NCBI GenBank assembly: GCA_944472155.2
Contig: OX235273.1
Location: forward strand, 106,042,582-106,106,581
Length of the DNA stretch: 64,000 nt
From: Trichobilharzia szidati
Lineage: Eukaryota; Platyhelminthes; Trematoda; Strigeidida; Schistosomatidae
Direction of reading: 5' to 3'
Shown: piece by piece, positions 1-9,317 of the stretch
How the letters are laid out: each line of letters begins with the position of its first letter
Position numbering within the stretch: position 1 is the stretch's first letter
Notes under the pieces: model-generated
The model's database searches: none
Told to the model about the DNA's origin: nothing
The model's input: only the letters and a program-made list of their open reading frames with translations
Translations under genes and position numbers: made by a program

Positions 1-94
1 AAAGATTCTTACACTATGCCGGTAACTGCTTTTAGTCTAATCGCTATCCTAACAATCCTCCTGGCACGGTAAGAACTGCAGGAACATTAGTTCC

Positions 95-200
95 AGCCAG
101 TGTAGCTTGTTGGGTCATTGCGATATGCAACTCGAACTACTGCACATCGGTGCAAAGTTCTAAGTTGAAACCAGCCAGTTAGTCAGCCAGTCGCAAAGTC
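95..200 (+). mobile_element. LINE-W 3' untranslated fragment
   Basis: This resembles the tail of the second RTE-like LINE seen better at 34,010-34,100. Both contain an ACTxCxGCACAT block, then TGCAAAGTTCTA and a run of GACC/CAGCC-like repeats. Only the 3' end is present; no coding sequence is recognisable. Confidence 0.45.
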
Positions 201-535
201 TTCAGAATGTCTAAGACTGACACATTTGTGGACAGGAATAAGAATTAAGTATTTGACAGTAAAACTAATACTGTCGTCAAATTTCATCCAAAAATATTGT
301 TGACACTATAGATGGCTTTTGTTGTTTGTCATTTGTGTTTGTTTTCAAATTCTTTCACACTACAAGAAAAAATGCCTCCGGGTGTTTATATGGTACTACC
401 ACATTATACATTGATGAGAAAATCATATTACCCTGCTTGTGTTTATTTTCCTACCCTTAAGAACTATTTCACAAAATATACATATCATTAAACACCTAAG
501 AGGCGAGTAAAACACAGGCAGAGAATAAATACGTA
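200..535. other. Unannotated intergenic stretch
   Basis: AT-rich unique-looking DNA. I see no open frame with splice context, no box A/B and no repeat shared with the rest of the window. Confidence 0.4.
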
Positions 536-886
536 AAAGGTGAAGGGGCTGATAGGAAAATCCAGCATTTAAATCTTCACTGGTAGATATAGAGGAGCTA
601 GAAAATCCTAATTCCCAACCTATGGTTAATGTGCTTGGGCTTTAGAACCCGAAGAGATCGAATAGCAGCGTACGAACCAATTTTGATCACCAGCAACCGT
701 GGAAACGTAGTTCATGACACCATCCCACTGTTGTATGAATCAGACTTGAAGTCGAAGGCTCGGGGTTTGGGACCCCTTAAGACAACCACCTGTTTCAATC
801 TGTGCCTCCAGGCATTAACCCAGTCCTCATACAAACTACAAAATTTTCTGTGGCACTTCTACTGGTGCTCATAGTGTACTAAGTTT
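536..886 (+). repeat. Repeat H, plus copy (inverted partner at 1.9-2.2 kb)
   Basis: This block reappears almost unchanged in reverse orientation at 1,884-2,230 and in degraded form at 48,830-49,150. Shared landmarks are the CTTCACTGGTAGATAT block, CGAAGAGATCGAATAGC, and the GAATCAGACTTGAAGTCG block. The 81-residue frame inside it is conserved only because the repeat is; it has no recognisable domain. The transposon class is not clear. It could be a SINE body or a non-LTR tail. Confidence 0.6.
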
Positions 887-1044
887 GTCTTTTAGTAATA
901 ATAATAAATCGAGTGCTAAAATCAACAAGCCATATCTTCATATAAACAAACTATATTATTACGTATCACTAGCAAACCATACACACATAACGCCTAGCTA
1001 TGTGAACACTAATTTTTGGGGAATTAGAATAACTTATTAACCAC

Positions 1045-1235
1045 TCTGTATCAAGGCTTGGTCATGAGCTGACATCAGTTAAAGAACCATTGGGGAATTA
1101 AAGAGAACGGGAAAGCTGTTTCGTCCTAGTCCAGGACTCTTCATCACTACACACTCACCACAGAGGATTCGAACCCAGGGCCTTCCAGTTACAAGGCGAG
1201 TTTGTAGACCTTTCAAACACTGACCTGTGATTTTA
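1045..1235 (-). mobile_element. Family B SINE, partial
   Basis: On the minus strand this has the B tRNA-like head (box-B-like GGGTTCGAATCC), then the hammerhead-like tail: TGAAGA, stem II-like GTCC and GGAC arms, GAAA. The region upstream of the head is missing. Position 3 of the ribozyme core is A. Confidence 0.7.
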
Positions 1236-1390
1236 ATTCATTTTAGATTTCCCCACCGATTGACTGACATGTCGGCTCCTTGTGCCCAACCACTCACTAA
1301 GGAATGCAAGGACATCCAGATGACGAGTCCCAAATAGGAAGAAATACGCATCCTGAATTCCACTGCTAGTCACCATCCACCAGTTGACTT
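1236..1390 (+). mobile_element. Smα-like SINE (family A), 3' part with hammerhead-like tail
   Basis: This matches the tail of Smα-type elements: CCAG, ATGACGA, GTCC, loop CAAATA, GGAA, GAAA, TACGCA, TC, CTGA at 1,316-1,356. It is a hammerhead layout with A instead of C at core position 3 and a damaged stem II end. The tRNA-like head is poorly preserved. The flanking CACTGCTAGTCACCAT is shared with the copies at 1.7 and 18.6 kb. Confidence 0.7.
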
Positions 1391-1534
1391 CACTTTACAT
1401 GACCAAACATCATCGAAGCATCTGCATAAGAAGCCGACATGTCAAGCTGAAACCAAGCACTTCAGTTCAATCAATCGACGGGCAAAATCTAAATTGAATT
1501 AATCAATTAATAAGACCTGTTGCACAAAAGGTGG

Positions 1535-1720
1535 CTGTCGTGGCCCAAGTGGTCTAGTGGATAACGCTTTGGCTGGCGTTTGAAACTATGGGCACTGGGT
1601 TTGAGCCTCGGTGAGAACACCATCACTCTCTGGGGAATGCAGGTACTTCCATTTGAGGTGTCCCAAATAGGACGAAGTGTGGCGCATCCTGGATTCCACT
1701 GCTGGTCACCATTCACGAAT
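1535..1720 (+). mobile_element. Smα-like SINE (family A), tRNA head plus hammerhead relic
   Basis: This is the best family A head in the window. Box-A-like TGGTCTAGTGGATAACGC (1,556-1,573) is followed by box-B-like GGTTTGAGCC, then GGGGAATGCAGG and a hammerhead-derived tail. Stem II sequence TCCCAAATAGGA and the 3' arm CCTGGATTCCACTGCTGG remain, but the CTGANGA core and GAAA are mutated, so it is probably inactive. Pol III transcription from the internal boxes is expected for this family (inference). Confidence 0.8.
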
Positions 1721-1734
1721 TCACTGACCTATGA

Positions 1735-1785
1735 ATTCAAACTTCTGCCAATTCGTGATTTATATATATATATAGAGAGAGAGAG
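1735..1785. repeat. AT and AG microsatellites
   Basis: A (TA)n run is followed by an (AG)n run. No gene signal. Confidence 0.8.
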
Positions 1786-1930
1786 CAACCGCCAGCCAAT
1801 GATATATAATACATTAATACAAAAATCACAAATGCAACAAAATACACTGGTTCACATGCTTTTAATATTCATTCTATATTAACCTACTTCTTAATAAATA
1901 AATAAAAGGAGAAGGGGAAATAAAACTGTT
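1784..1930 (+). repeat. Direct repeat, copy 1 (partner at 2,668-2,822)
   Basis: About 150 bp shared with 2,668-2,822, including ATCACAAATGCAACAA, GGTTCACATG and ATTCTATATTAACCTACTT. Both copies run into repeat H sequence (AAAACTGTT then TAGCGAT), so they are probably the flank or body of repeat H. Confidence 0.65.
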
Positions 1931-2230
1931 TTAATAGCGATAATGCCTGGAGACACAGATTGAAACAGGTGGTTGTCTTAAGGGGTTCCAAACCTCGAGC
2001 TCTCGACTTCAAGTCTGATTCATACAACAGTGGGATGGTGTCATGAACTACGTTTCCACGGTTGCTGGTGATCAAAATTGGTTCGTATGCCGCTATTCGA
2101 TCTCTTCGGGTTCTAGAGCCGAAGCACATCAACCATAGGTTGGGAATTAGGATTTTCTAGCTCCTCTAGATAGGACAGCATATCTACCAGTGAAGATTTA
2201 AATGCTGGATTTTCCCTTCACCTTTTTGAG
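1884..2230 (-). repeat. Repeat H, minus copy
   Basis: Reverse-complement partner of 536-886. Together they form an inverted repeat with roughly 1 kb between the arms. The two share long identical blocks and differ by small indels and substitutions. Confidence 0.65.
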
Positions 2231-2667
2231 GAATATTCCTGCCGCCTGAAGGCGGGAAATAGGACTTATTTGGCAAAGTTGATGAACTCGTGGCCATATG
2301 ATAGCATTTCGAGAAGAGGTTCAAAGTTTACCCACCCTCCGCCATACCAGTTTGTTTATAGGGGTAAGCACTGGTTTTACAGCTAGTAGTTTCAGGGTTA
2401 GGGTCGCACTCCATCTTAAGTCTTGTAACTTGGAGTCATAACGTGATAAATATATATATATACGACAATAAATGCTTGAAAGGCATTTAGTGGTGATGCT
2501 AAGTTGTAGGAATCTGAGAGAGAGTATATCACGGAATTCCTAGAAGTGTGGTACTCAGGTCCATTCGCTGAGATATATTTCAAGTTTATCAAAACATATG
2601 GCTTACACGATCTCAGGGTCAAATATTGGAGGCAGCCATTCAGAGTATATATATATATATAATGTAT
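2231..2667. other. No gene; (TA)n near 2,645
   Basis: No coding or RNA feature recognised apart from short TA runs near 2,450 and 2,645-2,660. Confidence 0.4.
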
Positions 2668-2860
2668 AGTGCAACGGCCAGTCAATGGTATATAATGCAT
2701 GAATACAGAAATCACAAATGCAACAATATACCCCGGTTCACATGTTTTTAACATTCATTCTATATTAACCTACTTCTTAATAAATAAATAAATAAATGAA
2801 AAGAGAAGGGTGAATAAAACTGTTCCACTAGCGATATGTTCATGAACTTAGATTGAATTA
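2668..2860 (+). repeat. Direct repeat copy 2, running into truncated repeat H
   Basis: Second copy of the 1,784-1,930 sequence with an extended AATAAATA run, continuing a short way into H-like sequence before the match is lost. Confidence 0.6.
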
Positions 2861-4195
2861 ATTCTCAGAAATTGAATGTCAGAATTAGGTTATACACAGA
2901 ATCCACGTGTATAATTAAATTAAAAAAAAAGAACCAATTCTATTCATCAAAAGGTGTATCCTTATATTATATTATGTATGTTTCGTTTTCTTGTTTCAAT
3001 TATTATAAGAATATGTCTATCTGGCGCATACAACAGACAGAGAGAACTAGGGTAAGAGAGACATATATAGAGGGGGGGGAGAGAGACTTGCAACAATATA
3101 CACCACATTCTGACTTCAGTTGGAATCTGAAACGAGATCTTCATATACAAAATAAACAGTGACATCAATAGGAATAACATTATTATTATTATTATTATTC
3201 CTACTATCTCATCATCAAACTCGTTTAGTAAATTGAAGATGAAATAAGAACAATGACAAATTAGTGATGTCTCAGGTCTCTCTCGCTCTCTCTCTATCTT
3301 TCTAGTGATGGTGAGTAGTATAGAAAGGTGCCAGTGAGTGAGTGAGTGGAGAATCGTAGGAAGGCAGGAAGGGACGAATAAATGAAAAACGGAATACTTG
3401 GCACTTGTATTTGACAGGAATTATGCACAAAGCAATGCCTTTTACCACACACACAGCCTAGGAAAAAACCTCTACCTGAGAAACGCCTTATACCTACCTA
3501 CCTACCCACCTATCTGTCTACCTATAACTGGGGAAAGCATAGAACATGTTTTTATTTTTGTGAGCAAAAACAAAAGAAGAGAATATAATTCTCTAATAGA
3601 AGAAGAAGAAATGAGTTCGTTTTGAGGTCAGAAGCCAAAAAGGCTTATTTATCTCTGTATCCTGTATGTCTTTTCTTCTTTTTCTATAGTCAGATAAAAG
3701 AAATTTTGACGAACAAATTGTTCCTTGCCCCTTGTGTATTTATTATCACTTTTTTAATATTTGCGTGTTTGTTTGTATTATGCTTAATGACGATTGAAGA
3801 GAGATTAGTGAGAGGCTTAGAGAAATGTAGGCATGATTGACAGAAGATCTAACCTCAAGGAGGAAAGGCAACAAAATGAAGAGGGGGGACGACAGACTGT
3901 GAATAGTAGTAATAAACAAATAAAGAGGTGAGATGATGATGATTATGGTGATGATTAATCACTGGGTAAATGATAATGGACGATAGCCATCATTAAGATA
4001 AGAATATAAATTTTGTTCTTATAGTGACCATCTGTTTTTGGGAAGTATTTTAACACGCCAGTATTGTTGTTGTTGTTTTTATATTATCATTATAATAACT
4101 TTCTCCTGAGACCTATTCAATCCAAAAGGAAGAAATGAAATGGTAACCTGCTTCCACTTATTTTATAAGTAGAAGTACTGGAAAAATTGTGTCTA
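2861..4195. other. Microsatellite-rich gene-free DNA
   Basis: Contains (ATT)n at about 3,180, (CTCT)n at about 3,280, (GTGA)n at about 3,335 and (CCTA)n at about 3,500. Short open frames here consist of these simple repeats and AT-rich text. I find no supported gene. Confidence 0.5.
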
Positions 4196-4197
4196 AA

Positions 4198-4345
4198 GTG
4201 AATCTGTAGCTTAATGGTCGAAGGGTGCCTGATTTCCAACTAACCGTTGGGTCATGGCTTCGATTCCAGCTCCTTGCATCAAGGTTTAGACAACCCTAGG
4301 TGATATAACCAGCCTAGCTCATCGCCAAATGCGTGGAATTGCATG
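4198..4345 (+). mobile_element. SINE-G, tRNA-derived
   Basis: Box-A-like TAGCTTAATGGTCGAAGG and box-B-like GGCTTCGATTCCAG at tRNA-like spacing, then a non-tRNA body. Related copies lie at 44.7 and 53.55 kb (shared CTGGGTCA-like stretch between the boxes). It lacks a plausible acceptor stem or mature tRNA fold. Confidence 0.55.
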
Positions 4346-4524
4346 CGATTGTTGACTAACATAAGAAAAAGCACACTGAAGGGCCTTAGAAATAAAAGAA
4401 CTTTGGATGAATGGTAAATCTAGGTTTGTGAAGGTTTTCCGTACTACAGAGCCAAAGAATATAGTAAAGAAGTTCCTTAGAGATTGTGCAGAGTAAGGTA
4501 TGAAAAATCCACCTCCCAGCATAT

Positions 4525-4770
4525 ATGCACAAGAAAATGGAGATGAATTGAACAGACGCTGAGGAGACCGTTAACTGGCACTAGGAACTAAGCCAGCCGT
4601 CGAGTGGAACTCGAATAAGAAACTAAGAGTTAGGGAGATCATGTGAAGAGGCGGAGATGCAAGCTTACAGATAATCATGGAGCCAGTTAGAATGACACTG
4701 AAGAGAACAACATGAAATAATGATGTGTTGATAAAGCCCTACATTCCACTCAGAATCCAAGAGAATAATA
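4525..4770 (+). mobile_element. LINE-R (RTE/SR2-like) 3' end, degraded
   Basis: The C-terminal track (GAAAATGGAGATG, CGAGTGGAAC, GAGATCATGTGAAGAGG) and the tail AGCCCTACATTCCACTCA followed by AATAATAAT match the better LINE-R copies at 15.7, 28.7, 46.4 and 62.3 kb. Frames are destroyed. Confidence 0.7.
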
Positions 4771-5224
4771 ATTATGAAAAAAATAATAATAATTAGAAGT
4801 TAATCACAGTAGAAGTTAAAATTTTAAAATTTAACGAAGAATGACAGAAAACCGTTTCTCTGTTGCCTTTCTTTCTCTCTCTCTCTTCCAAAATTTCAAA
4901 TAAAATATGCCCAAGTCACGCATAGACATCCTTATATTCCTATATATTTTGTATAAATTGATAAATGTGGCAGGAAATTAGTCAGTCAGACTAAGATTTT
5001 GTTCATCTTAGTTCCTTTTGAATGAAATAGGATAATACCAATGGATTCGCTTTGAATGTGCATTTGAAAATAATGCGACTCAGTAAACAGACATCTAGAC
5101 TTGTGAAGAAGGCAGTAACCCACATTTATTCGTATAGGGTTGATTACACCACCTGGATGTGAACACATCTTTAAATTAGAAAGGGGTCTAAACTTATGAC
5201 CCATTCCATATTAGTTTGTTTTTT

Positions 5225-5300
5225 AGGTATATCACACAGTGAAACAGTATTATTCACTGGATGACGTTTCGAACAAAATTTATTGTTCATAATCATATCA
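5225..5300 (-). ncRNA. Degenerate hammerhead-like fold downstream of a PLE
   Basis: On the minus strand a six-pair hairpin GAACAA/TTGTTC precedes GAAACGTC and then ATCCAGTG, the layout of stem II, GAAA and cleavage arm in PLE hammerheads. It lies about 150 bp beyond the endonuclease stop of the PLE at 5.4-6.4 kb, where PLE long terminal repeats usually carry such motifs. The CTGANGA box is damaged (ATGATTAT), so activity is unlikely. Confidence 0.4.
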
Positions 5301-5416
5301 CTTGTAATCACACGACTTCGAAAATTAAGTTCTATGGTTTTCTTTGTTCTCTCTTATTTGTCGTATGGATAGTAGAATTTTCCAGATATCGGGGACAGGT
5401 GATGAATCATTCCTAT

Positions 5417-6435
5417 TACATGTATTTGCAGTTGATTCGATAAACAAAGCTTCTGTTATCAATCTCTCCCTTAGATTTTAAAACTGTCATCCTATCCCAT
5501 CCTATTGTATGGTTGTGTGTGACTGCATGTAGTGCTATAGACGAACTATTCTCTAGATTTGTTATCTTATTTGGGTCAACCAATCTAGATTTTGCTAGGT
5601 TTTTATGTTCAGCTAGTCTGACTGTCCCTGTTCTACTAGTTTGACCTATGTATTTGACCTGACAATCATTACAGGGTATGAGATAAACTAAATTGTTTTG
5701 TTTTAAGGGCTCTACAGGATCCTTTAACCGAAAAGCTTGTTCCTTATTGGGTTTGTGCGTCTGAATGCCAGCGACCTTTATTCCTGCCTTGTTAAGAATT
5801 CTGCGTATGGAATTACTACTGATGATTTAGATTCCTTATTATTGGTGTCGTCATTAATATTATTATTATTATCACTATTATTATTATCATTATTATTGTT
5901 ATTATCACTATCGCTACTATCATTATTTATTTTATTTTTATATTTCCTTACATATTTCCTGACTAATTTATCCGGGTAATTATTAAGTTTCAAGGCTTCT
6001 TTTATGTGTATCAGTTCCTGTTTTAGATTTTCTTTGGTACTACTTAATTTTTGGCTCTGTCATTTAAACATTTCACCAATCCTATTTTTACTGACATAGG
6101 ATGGGACGATCGGAAGTCTGAATATCTGTTTGAGTGTGTGGGTTTCCTGTAAACACTAGTGTTTAACTTCTCATCTTCTTTCCTCTTTACGTTGCAATCT
6201 AACATTGGGAGCTCCCCTTCCTGATTTTCCAATTCATAAGTGAATTGAATTGCTTCAACCTTCGAGTTGATGTGTTCGAAAAACCTATCTATATCTTGTG
6301 TTCTAAGTACAGTGAATGTGTCATCTACGTATCCCCAGCATACTTTTGGGATGGGGGTGAACGTTTTAATCGCTATGCTGTCCCACTTATCCATGAATAT
6401 ATCTGCTACCACTGGGGATATTGGTGATCCCATGA
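5417..6435 (-). pseudogene. Penelope-like element, truncated RT plus GIY-YIG endonuclease
   Basis: Read on the minus strand. It begins at the RT motif MGSPISPVVADIFMD (codons from 6,433), reaches the catalytic YVDDTF about 34 residues on, then the thumb region (FLDC-like MLDCNVKRK, YRKPTHSNRY). After a stop near 6,044 the frame passes through an Asn/Asp/Ser-rich linker made by an (AAT)n expansion (5,830-5,945). A frame change then leads into a GIY-YIG domain: LVYLIPCNDC, KYIGQTSRTG, RLAEHK, ending at about 5,417. The family normally copies itself by RT-primed insertion using the GIY-YIG nuclease. The N-terminal half is missing, and at least one stop plus one frameshift make it dead. Confidence 0.85.
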
Positions 6436-6439
6436 CCCA

Positions 6440-7012
6440 TTATTTGATCTTTTATGATTTGGATCAAGAGGTGACAGTTTTACGGATACCTACAGCTCCC
6501 AAGTGTATTTTAAAACAAGGAACGCCATTCCATATTGGCAAGATGTTCTTTAAATCTGATGAGAATCAGGAGTTCACATATCATTGTCTTTACCGGATAG
6601 TGTAAGGCCCTAATGACATTATAAGTGGAGACTGTATTATCAAGTAATCCATAACAGGGATTAAAATGCCAACATGACTCACTTTCTTAGTGTGGTACTA
6701 GATTAACTGACTAACAAGTTTAATTATTAAGGGGTGTACACATCTGTTTATTCTTACATATCTTCAACTGCATATACCAGGCCATGAGCCACACTTCTTG
6801 TATGACTGCTGGTTGTACTACCCACTTACCTAGGCAGAAATATATTAAACCAGATTCAAATCTGGAGACTCGATGGTTGGAGGACGAGGGTTTAAGCCAA
6901 TTAGCAAAAAATATCGAAGTGATTTGCTTTTTATCTGAGCAATACACTTTTTAGGTAGCTTACTCAAGCATTCTTTAGGACGAAAGATGATGGTGAAAAA
7001 AATTGAATGATA
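6440..7012. other. No gene recognised upstream of the PLE
   Basis: Sequence 5' of the truncated PLE on its minus strand. Small frames show no domain. No box A/B is seen. Confidence 0.35.
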
Positions 7013-7014
7013 AA

Positions 7015-7311
7015 ATCGCAGACTGGGATGGAACAGCTGTCTAATGCTCCCTGAATCTTAGTAATCCCTTAATTACTGTTTGGTGCGCGATTAAAAATCG
7101 ATAATGTGAACACATACCTACATCTCATTACCGGCCAGTGGATGGACATGTTTAAATTCTACTGAGAAGTTGTGATTAATGGGACCTACCATGTCAGAGT
7201 GAAATGGACGCCCACTCATGACACTGTTTGGATGTAGAACTATAAATTGTGAGTTGACAGAAGTTAGAATTCACGAGTAATTGACCTCGAACCCAGTGAC
7301 TAAATGGCCGA
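7015..7311 (+). mobile_element. Family B SINE, degraded: hammerhead tail followed by 5' domain
   Basis: GGGATGGAACAGCTGTC (hammerhead 3' part) with a B tail is followed by the B 5' domain (GAGAAGTTGTGATTAATGGG, TGACAGAAGTTAGAATTCA) and the start of a head (GTGACTAAATGG). A tail followed by a 5' domain is the order expected of two tandem units. The junction is interrupted and diverged. Confidence 0.5.
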
Positions 7312-7323
7312 CAAGGTGGATTC
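7312..7323. repeat. Target-site duplication, left (CAAGGTGGATTC)
   Basis: Identical 12-mer at 7,772-7,783. It brackets the family F inverted dimer. Confidence 0.75.
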
Positions 7324-7771
7324 TTTGATTGGACACTAGTCAGTGACTAGTGTAGTGTCTCTAGTCCTTTGTTTGGTGCAGTCTAGTTTGCAATGAGGCC
7401 ACCATGCTAGGTGGCTCGCCATCACGAAGCACTGCACTGTGATCGAACCTGGACCATGTGCATGGTCGGAGAGCGTCCTAACCGCTATGCCACACACTGC
7501 CTGTGAATTGTTGATATTAGATGGTTGGAGGCAGTCGGCAGGAAACCCTACTTCACCTAGGTTTCGTGCTAGTTGGCACTTGTCAGCAAGGCGTATCTGC
7601 CCGAATAGCTCAGTGGTAACGTCTCTGATTGCAGCACTGGGTGACTCGGGTTCGAATCTCAGAAGGGACATGACTTTCTTCAAGATTGCAGATACGCCTT
7701 GTTGACGAGTGCCAGCTAGCACGAAACATAAGTAAAGTACAGCTTCCTGCGATTGCTCCAACCATCTAAAT
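7324..7771. mobile_element. Family F inverted dimer inserted as one unit
   Basis: Minus-strand F tail (7,324-7,598, ending TAGTGTCCAATCAAA at its 3' side) abuts a plus-strand F head plus tail (7,599-7,771). The plus head has box-A-like AGCTCAGTGGTAACG and box-B-like GGGTTCGAATCTC. Two roughly 80-bp inverted arms (7,520-7,598 and 7,684-7,768) flank the tRNA-like part. The whole block lies between identical 12-bp duplications. In the plus arm the hammerhead-like core reads TTGACGA, GTGC/GCAC arms, GAAA. A SINE-C-like head fragment is nested at about 7,438-7,497 on the minus strand. Confidence 0.75.
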
Positions 7772-7783
7772 CAAGGTGGATTC
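7772..7783. repeat. Target-site duplication, right
   Basis: Second copy of CAAGGTGGATTC. Confidence 0.75.
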
Positions 7784-7784
7784 A

Positions 7785-7895
7785 TAATCTGTCATGTCCC
7801 ACGTTCCATTCCTTGTGGGATCATAGGTGCATACTGTTAAATGGCAGAAAACTAGGACGAACACAACTGTGCAATACTTCCTGGTTTGCAATGAT
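7785..7895 (+). mobile_element. Family B SINE tail, degraded
   Basis: GGTGCATACTG, AAACTAGGACGAA and ACAACTGTGCAATACTTCC match the B hammerhead tail with several substitutions. It ends at GGTTTGCAATG. Confidence 0.55.
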
Positions 7896-8447
7896 TATAA
7901 AACTGATATTGATTTTAGGCGTCATCTACATTGAAGTTAATTCCAATCCCTATAAGACACATAATCTGAATAAACTAAAAGATCGTGATTCTCACACTAA
8001 TTTTCAATTTACTTCGCCTTTTCAATGGGCGTCACATATGAAAAAGAATCAGTTCAATCTTTCTCATCAACAAGATACCATTAGGACGAACCAAAAAAAT
8101 GCCAAGCCTACTTGATGGCTAAAAAGCAAAATCGTACTGAAAAGCATTGTAAAGCGTTGAAGAAAAAGTCGGTCATTGTTTAGAAGGGAACCAAGATGGA
8201 ATAAAAGACGAAGGTGATTAATGTAACCGAATAATTGTTTGTAAAATCCCCCCCTCTGAAAGATTTAACCACAATATTTATACTTATTTCGATGTTTCAA
8301 TCAGCTTTGTAATTATTATCCGTTTTTCTCCTACACTGTATATCCTTGTTCTGATATTTGTATATCTTATGTTGACTTGATCCCTATTATTTGTCTTTGT
8401 CCCTGTTTAATCTCTAATTTTAGAGCTTCTCTTTGCGGTTGTCAAAT
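7896..8447. other. No supported gene
   Basis: A plus frame runs to 8,115 with a hydrophobic start, but it has no splice signal or recognised domain and begins inside a B tail. A remote likeness of GVIYIEVNSNP to the start of CR1-type ORF2 proteins is too weak to call. Confidence 0.35.
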
Positions 8448-8458
8448 ACATTGATAAT

Positions 8459-8914
8459 TTTTACAGGATTTCATCATGAGCTGACATCAGTTACAGAACC
8501 ATTAGAAAACCTGCAAGGAGTACTGGACAGCTGTTTCGTCCTAGTTTGGGACTCTTCATCAGTACGCATCCACAGGGGTTCGAACCCAGGACCTTCTGGT
8601 TACAAGGCGAGCTAGCTAGTAGACCATTAAGCCACTGGGACTGCCAATGTCGTGAATTGGCAGAAGTTAGAATTCATGGGCTGGCCACTGGATCGGGCCC
8701 CAGTGGCTTAATGGTCTACGAGCTAGCTCGCCTTGTAAACAGAAGGTCCTGGGTTCGAACCCTGGTGGGTGCGTACTGATGAAGAGTCCCAAACCAGGCT
8801 GGCGAAACAGCTGTCCAGTACTCCCTGCAGGTTTTCCAATGGTTCTGTAACTGATGTCAGCTCATGATGAAATGCTGTAACCAATCAATCAAATCCCTGC
8901 AAACCAATACTTGA
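8459..8914. mobile_element. Family B inverted dimer with target-site duplication
   Basis: Minus-strand B copy (8,459-8,645: tail, hammerhead, head) joins head-to-head with a plus-strand B copy (8,646-8,914: short 5' domain, head, hammerhead, tail). ACATTGATAAT (8,448-8,458) and ACATCGATAAT (8,915-8,925) flank it, an 11-bp duplication with one mismatch, so both halves entered together. The plus ribozyme module spans 8,773-8,821: stem I GTACTG/CAGTAC, core ATGAAGA, stem II start GTCC, GAAA, CAGCTG. The intact 3' tail (CCAATACTTGA) is only on the right. Confidence 0.85.
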
Positions 8915-8925
8915 ACATCGATAAT

Positions 8926-9317
8926 GTGTTGTTTTATGGTATGATTTTGTTTGATTGAATTAATGTCATTCTCTGGGAATTATTGGACAGAGATTTTTAT
9001 CCTGTCTTGTGGGGAATATTCTACCTGATTCTAAGTACTTGTTTTGTATTTAGAACGTTTTCTTGACTATGTAGCTGGCTAACGGCACTTTGAAAGTAAT
9101 TTTGAGCTTTTGATGTTAATATTGTTGAATAGAGTCACAAACTGATCGAAGAATAATCATCTTTTTCCTGTCTTTGCAGCGTTTTGTAACTGTGCATGTC
9201 TGAAGGAAGTTTCAGACAGCTATACAGTTGGAGACAAAGATCGGTTCCCTGAGTTTAGATCACAACAAGTCGGTTTTGGTTGTAACAATTAAGGACCAAG
9301 TTAAACTTTAAGCACCA
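8926..9317. other. Spacer before the Merlin relic
   Basis: No recognised feature. Confidence 0.35.

Noticed and set aside
629..874. Open frame repeated at 2,132-1,884 on the other strand, suggesting a conserved protein
   Set aside because: The conservation is of the DNA repeat H as a whole. The third copy at 48.9 kb breaks the frame and no domain is seen.
1640..1690. Active hammerhead in the first Smα-like copy
   Set aside because: Both the CTGANGA box and GAAA are mutated here. Only the stem II and cleavage-arm sequence survive.
7600..7660. A genuine tRNA gene
   Set aside because: Box A and B are present, but no full cloverleaf with acceptor stem is evident, and the segment is part of a dispersed SINE (family F). 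The same applies to the heads of A, B, C, E and G.
7753..8115. 120-residue plus frame with a hydrophobic segment
   Set aside because: It begins in SINE sequence, and its likeness to the CR1 ORF2 start is too faint.
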